DNA of 7,969 nucleotides from an uncultured Solobacterium sp. (GTDB lineage Bacteria; Bacillota_I; Bacilli_A; Erysipelotrichales; Erysipelotrichaceae): assembly GCA_937895985.1 (NCBI GenBank), contig CALBKL010000310.1, positions 1 to 7,969 of the forward strand, written 5' to 3'. Positions 1 through 6,376 of the stretch are shown here, one piece after another (the stretch's first letter is position 1; each line of letters starts with the position of its first letter). The translations under genes were made by a program, and so were the position numbers. The notes under the pieces are model-generated. The model was given only the letters and a program-made list of their open reading frames with translations. It was not told where the DNA came from and did no database searches.

Positions 1-269
1 CAAAAGTGTATGCAAAGGTTATAAAATTATTCCTACTTCTTGCATGTTCAATATGGATGGCAAGTAATCATAGATATGAAAAAGATCTGAAACAACGAGC
101 GAAGAATACAAAGATTGAATCATTGTATTCTTTAATACAATGTTTTGTGGTTGTGTTGGGTTATAAATTAGATATAGGCTTCTGGGCTGGGGTAATGCTT
201 TGCGTAAATATGTATGTATATATCACAATTGTGAATCCGAAGTATATGAACCGTAAATTAACAAGATAA
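1..269 (+). CDS. AgrB-like membrane protein, C-terminal fragment
   Basis: The reading frame is open from the left edge, so the true start lies outside the window; the GTG at 6 has no ribosome binding site and is not a convincing start. About 88 residues are visible: a hydrophobic stretch (IKLFLLLACSIWMA), a basic loop with RYEKDLKQRAKN, then two hydrophobic segments (SLYSLIQCFVVVLGY and IGFWAGVMLCVNMYVYITI) and a short basic tail. This order of hydrophobic segment, Lys/Arg-rich loop and two final membrane helices is how AgrB proteins end. AgrB is the membrane endopeptidase that matures the autoinducing peptide from AgrD. The catalytic His and Cys of AgrB would lie upstream and cannot be checked. 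No AgrD-like small ORF follows before the next gene. An unrelated polytopic membrane protein remains possible. Confidence 0.45.
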   Translation, partial: KVYAKVIKLFLLLACSIWMASNHRYEKDLKQRAKNTKIESLYSLIQCFVVVLGYKLDIGFWAGVMLCVNMYVYITIVNPKYMNRKLTR

Positions 270-277
270 TTCTATAG

Positions 278-306
278 TTGATAAGAATACACAAAAAGAG
301 TAGAAA
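278..306 (+). promoter_or_regulatory. weak promoter candidate for the 192-residue gene
   Basis: TTGATA (278-283) and TAGAAA (301-306) are separated by 17 bases in the short gap before the gene starting at 324. The -35 box is good but the -10 box matches only four of six positions. Read-through from the AgrB-like gene is equally likely. Confidence 0.25.
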
Positions 307-323
307 GATATTTAGGAGGAAGT

Positions 324-902
324 ATGAGTGAACTTGAGAAATATCGGATGTTGAGTGCAGGAAGAGCATTTGGTGACCGTGCAAAAATTGCGATGGCTTT
401 ACTAGATAGCCAAACAGCCTATGAAGAATTAAAGGAAGAGGCAGCTCAAAGCATGGTGGCTGGAAGTTATAGCTGTGCTGGTGGTGATCCAAGTGTAATA
501 CTAGAACAACTCGCAATTGAAATGATTTGTAGAGATACTCGTAATACTTGGTATTTACCCGATACTGTAAAATTCTGGGATAGACGTTTTGGTAGCTTAC
601 TTGAAGCGAAGTTTTTCTGTTATGACGATGATGCGGAAACTTGGAGTAAGATCCTATATAAATTCTTTATTAAATTACAATGGATGCCAAAACGAGAAGA
701 TTATCATTCCACCAGAAGTTACAAAAATGTTTGGGGATTCTTTGCGGAAATTCTAGCAGTAGTAAAACAGAACAATCATCCTGAATTTGATAAGTATTAT
801 GAAATTGCAGTTCAAAACGGAATGGATCCGAGCGTGTTAGAGAAAAAGTTAAAAGAACTAATAGAAGTAAAACAGTCTTTTAGTACAATTGAAATGAACT
901 GA
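324..902 (+). CDS. hypothetical protein, 192 residues, soluble
   Basis: I do not recognise this protein. The start is well supported: AGGAGG at 314-319 sits four bases before the ATG at 324. The product has no signal peptide or membrane segment and looks largely helical, with charged heptad-like stretches near residues 32-42 and at the C-terminus (VLEKKLKELIEVK, 171-183). Aromatic residues are dense in the middle (WYLPD 76-80, KFWDRRFG 83-90, KFFCYDDD 96-103, YKFFIKLQW 112-120, VWGFFAEI 136-143), suggesting a compact alpha-helical core or binding surface. Two cysteines near the middle (C51 and C69) do not form an obvious metal motif. It lies 54 bases after the AgrB-like gene and ends at a strong hairpin, so it is the last gene of its transcription unit. 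It may be co-transcribed with the AgrB-like gene; function unknown. Confidence 0.85.
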   Translation: MSELEKYRMLSAGRAFGDRAKIAMALLDSQTAYEELKEEAAQSMVAGSYSCAGGDPSVILEQLAIEMICRDTRNTWYLPDTVKFWDRRFGSLLEAKFFCYDDDAETWSKILYKFFIKLQWMPKREDYHSTRSYKNVWGFFAEILAVVKQNNHPEFDKYYEIAVQNGMDPSVLEKKLKELIEVKQSFSTIEMN

Positions 903-906
903 ATAT

Positions 907-951
907 AAAAAATGGGCGCTATATCACATATGTGATTAGAACCCATTTTTT
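907..951. terminator. bidirectional rho-independent terminator with nested palindrome
   Basis: AAAAAATGGG (907-916) pairs with CCCATTTTTT (942-951), and inside the arm CTA (919-921) can pair with TAG (937-939) above a perfect 14-base palindrome, ATCACATATGTGAT (923-936). The result is a long interrupted hairpin flanked by an A-tract on the left and a T-tract on the right, the expected form of a terminator working on both strands. It sits in the 57 bases between the convergent genes ending at 902 (rightward) and 960 (leftward). Confidence 0.85.
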
Positions 952-959
952 ATAATTGA

Positions 960-2282
960 TTATAGTAATTTCTTGCGAATATTTTCGTAGATTGTCTCTT
1001 CTGTGGTTTGTAGTAATTTTTGTGTAGAAGAATCAACACCCGCAAAGCGGATTGCATCAAAATCTTCGTTTAGTTGATTGAGTTGTCTAGTGATTGGTTC
1101 TGCTTTTGAAGTCAGAGAATAGTAAGTTTCAAAATCATCTGATGTGACTCTTGTAACAAACTCATTAAATACAAGTTTTTCTAATAAAGGCAACAATAAG
1201 AATTGGTTGATATCTGTAAATAGAGCCATATCTTTCGTGATACTGGAACGTGGGAAACAAGAAAGATAATGAATAATCATGAGTTCGTTTGTACTTAAAC
1301 CAGTTTCTGTTGCGATACGTTGTAGTAAACGTTCTAGTAGCTTTATGGTGTAGTAGTTATGTAGTATCGCATCTTGTTTATGGTCACTTAGTTTTGCGAC
1401 TGGAACGATTTCTTCTCCAAGTTTCTTTGTGGAGAAGGAGATTGCAGAGTCATCTGTCGCAAAGCCTACTAAGAAGCTAAGAATTTCTGGGCGCTTGCGA
1501 GCGTATTCCTTCTCGTCGTAAATAGATTTATAGAAGTTATCATAGTATTTGATGACAGATAACTTCATATCAACGATATTACGAATATCAAAACGGCTTT
1601 GCGATACAAGAGAGCCCTCTGTTTTTACATAATAATAAATTGGTAACTGTAATGGTGCTACATGTTCTACATGGAGTAGATATTCAAGATTGAAGATAAA
1701 ATCCTCTGACCAAGAAAGGCTAGTATCCATTTTAAGTTGATAAGTATCAATAATGGATTTCTTATAGAGTTTATTCCAAAGTACCCCATAATAATAGTCT
1801 GCTGGATTTTGAATCATGTAGTCCGCAAATTCATCTCTTGTAAGCACCTTATCGGAGTCAATTCTACCTTTATGGGATGTGTTTTCTCCTACGACACGAT
1901 AGAAGTCTGCGATAACTAGATCTGCTTTTGACTCTTCCATTGTACGTACAAGGGATTTAGTGGCATCGGTTGTAATCCAATCATCCGCATCGAGGAATTG
2001 TATATATTTTCCCCGTGCATTTTGTATTGCGAGATTACGGGTATTTGATACACCTGAGTTTTCTTTGTGGATGACTTTGATACGACTATCTTTTGCGGCG
2101 TATTCATCGAGAATCTTTCCGGATTCATCCTTACTTCCATCATCTACAACGATTAGTTCGTAGTCACGATATTCTTGATTCAAAATACTATCGATACAGC
2201 GATGTAATACAGTTTTATCTCCATCGAGTGGTTTTGCGGCATTATATACAGGTACAATAATACTAACGATTGGTGTGTTCAT
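960..2282 (-). CDS. family 2 glycosyltransferase fused to a C-terminal MarR-type winged helix domain
   Basis: The N-terminal half (about residues 4-240) is a GT-A glycosyltransferase of family GT2: PVYN at 11-14, VVDDGS at 45-50 for nucleotide-sugar binding, the metal-binding DADD at 98-101, WNKLY at 169-173 and the late acidic pair WSEDF at 191-195. Such enzymes transfer a sugar from a nucleotide-sugar to a polysaccharide or lipid acceptor at the inner membrane face. Residues about 308-440 read as a complete MarR module: a first helix (KLLERLLQRIATETGLS), a winged helix (LSTNELMIIHYL, then LLLPLLEKLVFNEFVTRV, wing with TSDDFETYYSLTSKA) and dimerisation helices (IYENIRKKLL). No membrane helix is evident. 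AGAGGAG (2289-2295, read leftward) lies six bases before the ATG. The gene is alone on its strand and divergent from rapZ. The glycosyltransferase call is firm; the MarR call rests on pattern, and sugar donor and acceptor are unknown. Confidence 0.9.
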   Translation of the reverse strand: MNTPIVSIIVPVYNAAKPLDGDKTVLHRCIDSILNQEYRDYELIVVDDGSKDESGKILDEYAAKDSRIKVIHKENSGVSNTRNLAIQNARGKYIQFLDADDWITTDATKSLVRTMEESKADLVIADFYRVVGENTSHKGRIDSDKVLTRDEFADYMIQNPADYYYGVLWNKLYKKSIIDTYQLKMDTSLSWSEDFIFNLEYLLHVEHVAPLQLPIYYYVKTEGSLVSQSRFDIRNIVDMKLSVIKYYDNFYKSIYDEKEYARKRPEILSFLVGFATDDSAISFSTKKLGEEIVPVAKLSDHKQDAILHNYYTIKLLERLLQRIATETGLSTNELMIIHYLSCFPRSSITKDMALFTDINQFLLLPLLEKLVFNEFVTRVTSDDFETYYSLTSKAEPITRQLNQLNEDFDAIRFAGVDSSTQKLLQTTEETIYENIRKKLL

Positions 2283-2294
2283 ATAACTCTCCTC

Positions 2295-2322
2295 TTAACG
2301 TTACTGTTATAGATAGTATAAT
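2295..2322 (+). promoter_or_regulatory. rapZ: distal promoter candidate for the rapZ operon
   Basis: TTAACG (2295-2300), a 16-base spacer and a perfect TATAAT (2317-2322). Transcription from here would give a leader of about 85 bases containing the 2355-2376 dyad. The -35 box matches only four of six positions. Confidence 0.4.
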
Positions 2323-2343
2323 AAGAATGGTATAAAATGAGAA
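2315..2343 (-). promoter_or_regulatory. promoter candidate for the glycosyltransferase-MarR gene
   Basis: Read leftward, TTCTCA (2338-2343) and TATACT (2315-2320) are 17 bases apart and lead into a leader of about 25 bases before the gene. The -10 box overlaps the rightward TATAAT at 2317-2322, so both promoters could not be occupied together. Confidence 0.4.
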
Positions 2344-2354
2344 GAACAGTTATG

Positions 2355-2376
2355 ACCTTCACAAAATTGAGAAGGT
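2355..2376. repeat. 22-base imperfect dyad, operator candidate
   Basis: ACCTTC (2355-2360) is mirrored by GAAGGT (2371-2376), and CAA (2362-2364) by TTG (2367-2369), around a central AA. Nine of eleven half-site positions are symmetric. The size and symmetry suit a dimeric winged-helix regulator. It overlaps the -35 box of the proximal rapZ promoter candidate and lies 12 bases behind the -35 of the leftward promoter candidate. In RNA from the distal promoter it could instead form a hairpin, but no T-run follows, so it is not a terminator. Confidence 0.55.
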
Positions 2377-2395
2377 GAAACTCGGATGATAAAAT
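2367..2395 (+). promoter_or_regulatory. rapZ: proximal promoter candidate for the rapZ operon
   Basis: TTGAGA (2367-2372) and TAAAAT (2390-2395) are each five of six to consensus with a 17-base spacer, and TG at 2387-2388 gives an extended -10. By sequence this is the best promoter in the gap. The drawback is that transcription would begin near 2402, leaving a leader of only about a dozen bases with the GAGGT at its 5' end. Confidence 0.45.
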
Positions 2396-2414
2396 AGAAA
2401 CGAGGTAATTGGAT

Positions 2415-3290
2415 ATGGAAGTTAGTAAGAGAATCATACTTGTAAGTGGAATGAGTGGTGCTGGTAAGAGTACAGCAACCCGCATTTTAGAGGATATGGG
2501 GTATCACATTATTGATAACTATCCTGTTGTGCTCGTAGATCAGTTCGTAGATATGATTGAAGTTTCAACCGACCCAAGATATAGCTATATTGCGTTAAGT
2601 ACATCAGCAGAAGACTTTCCAATTTTCTCTCGTAAGTTGAATGGTATTAATGCGTCCGTTAGCGTACTTTTTATCGATGCCAGTGATAGCGTACTATTAA
2701 ATCGATACAAGAGTACAAGACGTATTCACCCATTATTATTAAGTAATACCGCAAATACCCTTGAAGAAGCTATCACAGAAGAAAGACATAGATTTAAGCA
2801 GAATCTTGATAATAATGTGATTACAATTGATACATCCTTCTCTTCCGAAAAGGAGTTTAAGAAAAAGCTAGAATCATATTTTGCCAAGAAGCAGATACCT
2901 TCATTCTCGATTTCTTTTATTTCCTTTGGTTATAAGTATGGTGTACCACTTGACGCAGATTTGATGATTGATGTGCGTTTCTTACCAAATCCATTTTGGG
3001 ATGAGAAGCTTCGTTATTTCTCAGGAAATGATAAAGAAGTATATGACTATGTCATGGATAAACCTGAGACACAGGAATTTATTCAGCGTTTATTAGCATT
3101 TACAGATTATGCATTTGAACAGTATACAAAGGAAGGTAAGAATCATTTTACTGTTGCGATTGGATGCACAGGTGGACAACACCGTTCTGTTACTATCGCA
3201 AATTTCTTATATGATGTATATAAGGAAAGATATAACTGTTATTTAGATCACCGTGATCAGAAGGAATGGCTAACGCATGAAGAAGCATAA
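2415..3290 (+). CDS. rapZ: RapZ/YvcJ family nucleotide-binding protein
   Basis: A 291-residue P-loop protein, close to the family length of about 290. I see the Walker A motif GMSGAGKST (12-20), DNYP (34-37, usually DNLP in relatives), FIDASD followed by LLNRYKSTRRIHPL (86-107), and the C-terminal family signatures FGYKYGVPLDADL (171-183), RFLPNPFW (188-195) and GCTGGQHRSVT (250-260). In Escherichia coli RapZ senses glucosamine-6-phosphate and guides small RNA decay; in Bacillus the homologue YvcJ is an ATP/GTPase whose role is less clear, and I expect the Bacillus case here. I prefer the ATG at 2415, eight bases after GAGGT (2402-2406), over the in-frame TTG at 2409, which is only two bases from it. 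It heads a six-gene run and overlaps yvcK by 14 bases. Confidence 0.95.
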   Translation: MEVSKRIILVSGMSGAGKSTATRILEDMGYHIIDNYPVVLVDQFVDMIEVSTDPRYSYIALSTSAEDFPIFSRKLNGINASVSVLFIDASDSVLLNRYKSTRRIHPLLLSNTANTLEEAITEERHRFKQNLDNNVITIDTSFSSEKEFKKKLESYFAKKQIPSFSISFISFGYKYGVPLDADLMIDVRFLPNPFWDEKLRYFSGNDKEVYDYVMDKPETQEFIQRLLAFTDYAFEQYTKEGKNHFTVAIGCTGGQHRSVTIANFLYDVYKERYNCYLDHRDQKEWLTHEEA

Positions 3291-4227
3291 AGTTGTCATT
3301 ATCGGTGGTGGACATGGTCAGTCATTAATCTGCCGTGGTATTAAAACAATTCAAAATATTGACTTAAACGCTATTGTAACGGTCGCTGATGATGGTGGAA
3401 GTACAGGACGATTACGCAAGAACTTTCATATTCCTGCGATGGGTGATATTCGAAATGTCATGATCAGTATGGCTGAAAGTGAAAATATGTTAAGTTCCCT
3501 GATGGATTATCGCTTTGATGACCCTGATGGAAAAGAAGATGATATTTTAGGACACAATCTAGGAAATCTAATCTTAACCGCACTGACGCAACAGACTGGT
3601 TCTTTTATGGCAGCCATTCAGGAAGTTAGTCATATTTTAAACGTAAAAGGTAATATTATTCCGGCGAGTACAGATGTAATCACTTTGTATGCACGCATGG
3701 AAGATGGTGTCATTGTGCGTGGGGAAGCAAATATTCCAAATCATAATCACCATATCACACGTGTATTCTATCAAGATGAGGTACATGCATGTAAGGAAGC
3801 GGTTGAAGCGATACAAAATGCAGATTTAGTCATCTATGGAATTGGTTCTGTCTATACAAGTATTTTGCCAAATGTAATCATTCCGGAAATTCAAGAAGCG
3901 TTATGTAGTACAAAGGCAGAGTTAGTATACTTCTGTAATGCGATGACACAACCAGGTGAAACAGATGGATATACTGTAGAAGATCACGTAGATGCGTTGT
4001 TATATCACCATGCACCAGTTGATAAAGTGATTGTCGCATGTGATGAGATACCAGAGAAGATATTAGAACGCTATTCGTTAAATGGAAGTACAAAGGTAAA
4101 TCTTGTAAAGCAAGATCATCCGTATCAGGTTGTTACGAAGGAATTACTCAGCTTCCGTAATGGATTTATTCACCATGATCCAGAAAAGATTAAAGCAGTG
4201 ATTCAAGAATTGCTGGAGGTGAAGTAA
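3277..4227 (+). CDS. yvcK: YvcK/CofD-like family protein (gluconeogenesis factor)
   Basis: A 316-residue cytosolic protein of the UPF0052/CofD-like family. Visible signatures are the N-terminal Rossmann loop IGGGHGQSL (9-17), ADDGGSTGRLR (37-47), GDIRNV (56-61), GHNLGNL (92-98), GIGSVYTSILPN (188-199) and NAMTQPGETDGYT (220-232). In Bacillus, YvcK binds UDP-sugars such as UDP-GlcNAc and is needed for normal shape and growth on gluconeogenic carbon sources; it is not thought to be a true lactate transferase. Two loops differ from the common family form: GGGTG is GGGHG here, and GPGS is GIGS. The ATG at 3277 lies inside the end of rapZ, 11 bases after AAGGA (3261-3265), so translation is probably coupled. 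Its stop codon shares a base with the whiA start. Confidence 0.95.
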   Translation: MKKHKVVIIGGGHGQSLICRGIKTIQNIDLNAIVTVADDGGSTGRLRKNFHIPAMGDIRNVMISMAESENMLSSLMDYRFDDPDGKEDDILGHNLGNLILTALTQQTGSFMAAIQEVSHILNVKGNIIPASTDVITLYARMEDGVIVRGEANIPNHNHHITRVFYQDEVHACKEAVEAIQNADLVIYGIGSVYTSILPNVIIPEIQEALCSTKAELVYFCNAMTQPGETDGYTVEDHVDALLYHHAPVDKVIVACDEIPEKILERYSLNGSTKVNLVKQDHPYQVVTKELLSFRNGFIHHDPEKIKAVIQELLEVK

Positions 4228-5171
4228 TGTCATTTGCGGCAGAAGTAAAACAAGAAGTAGCACAAAAGATTATGGAAGGGAATGATATACGTGCAGAGTT
4301 ATCCGCACTCATTCAAATGACATCATCGCTTTCCTTATCTAGTCGTGGTATGACCTTATTAGTAAGCTTAGAAAATGCGGCTGTTTCACGTACAATTTAT
4401 CGTTTGGTAAAGGAACGATATGGTGTGGAAATTAGTTTGTTTGTAAAAAGAAAGATGAATCTTCGCAAGAATCGTATTTATGGTATGCGTATTATGAGTG
4501 CCGCTCCAAAGATTTTGGAGGATTTAGGAATTTATAGTACACGAGGTTTACTGGATAAACCACTTGCGAAAATCGTACAGACAAACAATAATGCACGTGC
4601 ATATTTAGCAGGAGCGTTTATGGCGGGTGGTTCTATCAACTCACCAGAAAAATCATCCTATCACTTGGAAATTACAGCTACCAGTGAAGAACATGCATTA
4701 TTCATGGCATCCTTATTAGAGAGATTTAATATTCATGCAAAGATTACAACGCGTCGTAAGAAAGTCATTTTATATGTGAAGTCAGCTGAAAAGATTGCGG
4801 ACTTCTTGCGTTTAATCGAAGCAGACCAGGCAGTTTTAAAGTTTGAAAATATTCGTATTTCAAGGGACTTTAGTAACTCCCTTCAACGCATGAACAATAT
4901 GGATTTAGCCAATGAAGTAAAGGCGGTTGCGGCTGCGAGTGGACAACTGGATGATATTCGAATCTTAGAAGAAAATCAGAAGATAGAAACATTAGACCGT
5001 AAACTACAAGATATCATCGCACTCCGTAAGGCAAACCCAGAAGCTTCCTTAATGGAGCTGTGTAGTATCTATGAACGTCAGACGGGAGAAATTGTATCGA
5101 AGTCAGGCATGAAACATCGCTTTGTAAAGCTTCATGAACTAGCGATGAAAGAGGTAAAACAAGATGAATAG
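4227..5171 (+). CDS. whiA: DNA-binding protein WhiA
   Basis: A 314-residue protein matching WhiA in length, order and context. The N-terminus MSFAAEVKQE is typical. The centre carries the degenerate LAGLIDADG-type segment AYLAGAFMAGGSINSPEK (125-142), which keeps the fold but lacks the acidic residues of homing endonucleases. The C-terminus is a helix-turn-helix region with NNMDLANEVKA (223-233), PEASLMELCSIY (271-282) and GMKHRFVKLHELA (294-306). WhiA regulates sporulation genes in Streptomyces and affects cell division and chromosome segregation in Bacillus. GGAGGTGA at 4215-4222, within the end of yvcK, is a near-ideal ribosome binding site four bases before the ATG, and the junction is TAATG with one shared base. 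Confidence 0.96.
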   Translation: MSFAAEVKQEVAQKIMEGNDIRAELSALIQMTSSLSLSSRGMTLLVSLENAAVSRTIYRLVKERYGVEISLFVKRKMNLRKNRIYGMRIMSAAPKILEDLGIYSTRGLLDKPLAKIVQTNNNARAYLAGAFMAGGSINSPEKSSYHLEITATSEEHALFMASLLERFNIHAKITTRRKKVILYVKSAEKIADFLRLIEADQAVLKFENIRISRDFSNSLQRMNNMDLANEVKAVAAASGQLDDIRILEENQKIETLDRKLQDIIALRKANPEASLMELCSIYERQTGEIVSKSGMKHRFVKLHELAMKEVKQDE

Positions 5172-5451
5172 AACACAACTACAAACAGCGGTATCCACAA
5201 TTGTATTCTTGGTTATCGTGATGCTGATATTTCGCTACCTATGGTGGCTCATCCTATTATTACTATTACCAATTGTAGGATTTGTGATTTATGGGCTGAT
5301 ACAAGCCAGAAGATTAAATAAGCAGATGGAAAACGCTACTGCAGAAGAATTGGATATTGATCGTACTTTCTATCAGTCATATTCAAACCCTAAGAAAAAT
5401 CAAAGTGATATCATTGATGTCGAATATGAGGAACATACAGACGGAGAATAA
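5164..5451 (+). CDS. small membrane protein with acidic tail
   Basis: A 95-residue protein of no family I can name. Two hydrophobic segments, about 8-23 (AVSTIVFLVIVMLIF) and 27-47 (WWLILLLLLPIVGFVIYGLIQ), are separated by only a few residues around R24, so it could be a tight hairpin or one long helix. A basic stretch follows (ARRLNKQ, 48-54) and then a polar acidic cytosolic tail ending DIIDVEYEEHTDGE. It overlaps the end of whiA by eight bases, and GAGGT (5151-5155) lies eight bases before the ATG, so it is made from the same mRNA. Short tails ending in a DVEYEE-like motif recur in small bacterial membrane proteins, but this assigns no function. A membrane partner for the neighbouring DUF2156 protein is possible, without direct support. 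Confidence 0.85.
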   Translation: MNRTQLQTAVSTIVFLVIVMLIFRYLWWLILLLLLPIVGFVIYGLIQARRLNKQMENATAEELDIDRTFYQSYSNPKKNQSDIIDVEYEEHTDGE

Positions 5452-5455
5452 GACT

Positions 5456-6376
5456 ATGGAAAACGTAACCACTGAAATATTAGAAAATGATTTTACAACT
5501 TTACAAGTGATGGATTGGCCTATGGTTCAAGAATATTTACAGCGTTGTAAATATGAAGAATCCAATCACAATATCATCAATATGATTATGTGGTTACAGA
5601 CATATCCGTTGTTCTACTATAAGAAGGAAGAGTATCTATTATTGTTGGGCATTCATGAGGGATGTTTCTTCATGTATATGCCACTATGTGAAAAACAATA
5701 TATCGCTGAAGCGATAAAAAAGGGTAAGGAAATCTTTGACCACTATGGACATGACTTTACACTCAGCTGTTTTACAAAAGAGATGGTAGATGAAGTCATT
5801 AAACTTTATCCAGAATATACAGCCATTCATGAAAGTTGGGCAGATGATTATGTCTATGATGGAGAACGTTTACGTACCTATGCTGGTAAGAAAATGCAAA
5901 AAAAGCGCAATCATTTGAATGCGTTCTATAAAGACTTTGAGGGTAGATGGTCATACGAAACTCTGGATGAGACCAATATCGATGATTGTATTGGATATTT
6001 GAAAGATTGGAAATCAGAAGATCCAGATGATTTCTTACAGAGTGAGAGAATCGGTACATTCCGCATCTTAGACTTGTATGATGAATTACCTTGTAAGGGT
6101 GGTTTGATTCGAATCGATGGAAAGGTACGTGCCTTTGCGATTGGATCAATGTTATCAGACCGTATGTGTCAAGAGAATATCGAGAAGGCAGATGGAGATG
6201 TTAGAGGCCTTTACCAATGCATCATGAAAGAGATGTTGAGTCATGAATTCCCGGGTATTGAACTAGTCAATCGTGAAGATGATACAGGTCGTGAAAATCT
6301 AAGAGCTGCTAAACTGTCCTATCACCCAGTCAATATTATTGAGAAGTATCGCATTAAGAAAGGTGTTGAATCATGA
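5456..6376 (+). CDS. DUF2156 / phosphatidylglycerol lysyltransferase C-terminal-like protein
   Basis: A 306-residue soluble protein of the DUF2156 (LPG synthase C-terminal) family, which has a double acyl-CoA N-acyltransferase fold. Family marks are DYVYDGERL (131-139), GKKMQKKRNHLNAF (144-157), GGLIRIDGKVRAFAIG (215-230), IEKAD (242-246), GLYQCI (251-256) and NREDDTGRENLRAAKLSYHP (272-291). In MprF-type enzymes this domain moves an aminoacyl group from charged tRNA to phosphatidylglycerol; standalone members lack the flippase membrane domain, as here, and their substrates are mostly unknown. I place the start at the ATG at 5456, seven bases after GGAGAA (5443-5448). The same frame is open further upstream to an ATG at 5357, but that start would overlap the previous gene by 95 bases and add unrelated residues. 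It follows the small membrane protein by four bases and overlaps the next gene by four (ATGA). Confidence 0.9.
   Translation: MENVTTEILENDFTTLQVMDWPMVQEYLQRCKYEESNHNIINMIMWLQTYPLFYYKKEEYLLLLGIHEGCFFMYMPLCEKQYIAEAIKKGKEIFDHYGHDFTLSCFTKEMVDEVIKLYPEYTAIHESWADDYVYDGERLRTYAGKKMQKKRNHLNAFYKDFEGRWSYETLDETNIDDCIGYLKDWKSEDPDDFLQSERIGTFRILDLYDELPCKGGLIRIDGKVRAFAIGSMLSDRMCQENIEKADGDVRGLYQCIMKEMLSHEFPGIELVNREDDTGRENLRAAKLSYHPVNIIEKYRIKKGVES

Noticed and set aside
223..516. Leftward 97-codon ORF opposite the AgrB-like end and the 192-residue gene
   Set aside because: It has no ribosome binding site, is rich in His and Leu as expected for an antisense shadow, and the opposite strand has a gene with a strong AGGAGG.
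2355..2376. Dyad read as an attenuator or terminator in the rapZ leader
   Set aside because: No T-run follows the right arm and no competing antiterminator pairing is apparent, so an operator is the better reading, although an RNA hairpin cannot be excluded.
2279..2485. Leftward hydrophobic ORF across the divergent intergenic region
   Set aside because: It overlaps the rapZ start and the promoter region and has no ribosome binding site; its hydrophobicity comes from the AT-rich antisense frame.
4602..4655. LAGLIDADG-like segment in WhiA, suggesting a homing endonuclease
   Set aside because: The segment AYLAGAFMAGGSINSP lacks the acidic catalytic residues, and the whole protein matches WhiA in length, ends and operon position. 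The fold is known to be degenerate in this family.
5357..5455. Upstream extension of the DUF2156 gene to an ATG at 5357
   Set aside because: It would overlap the membrane protein gene by 95 bases and has no ribosome binding site, whereas the ATG at 5456 has GGAGAA at the right distance and matches the domain start.
5799..6149. Leftward 116-codon ORF inside the DUF2156 gene
   Set aside because: The His/Arg/Tyr-rich composition is typical of an antisense frame, and the sense strand encodes clear DUF2156 motifs.
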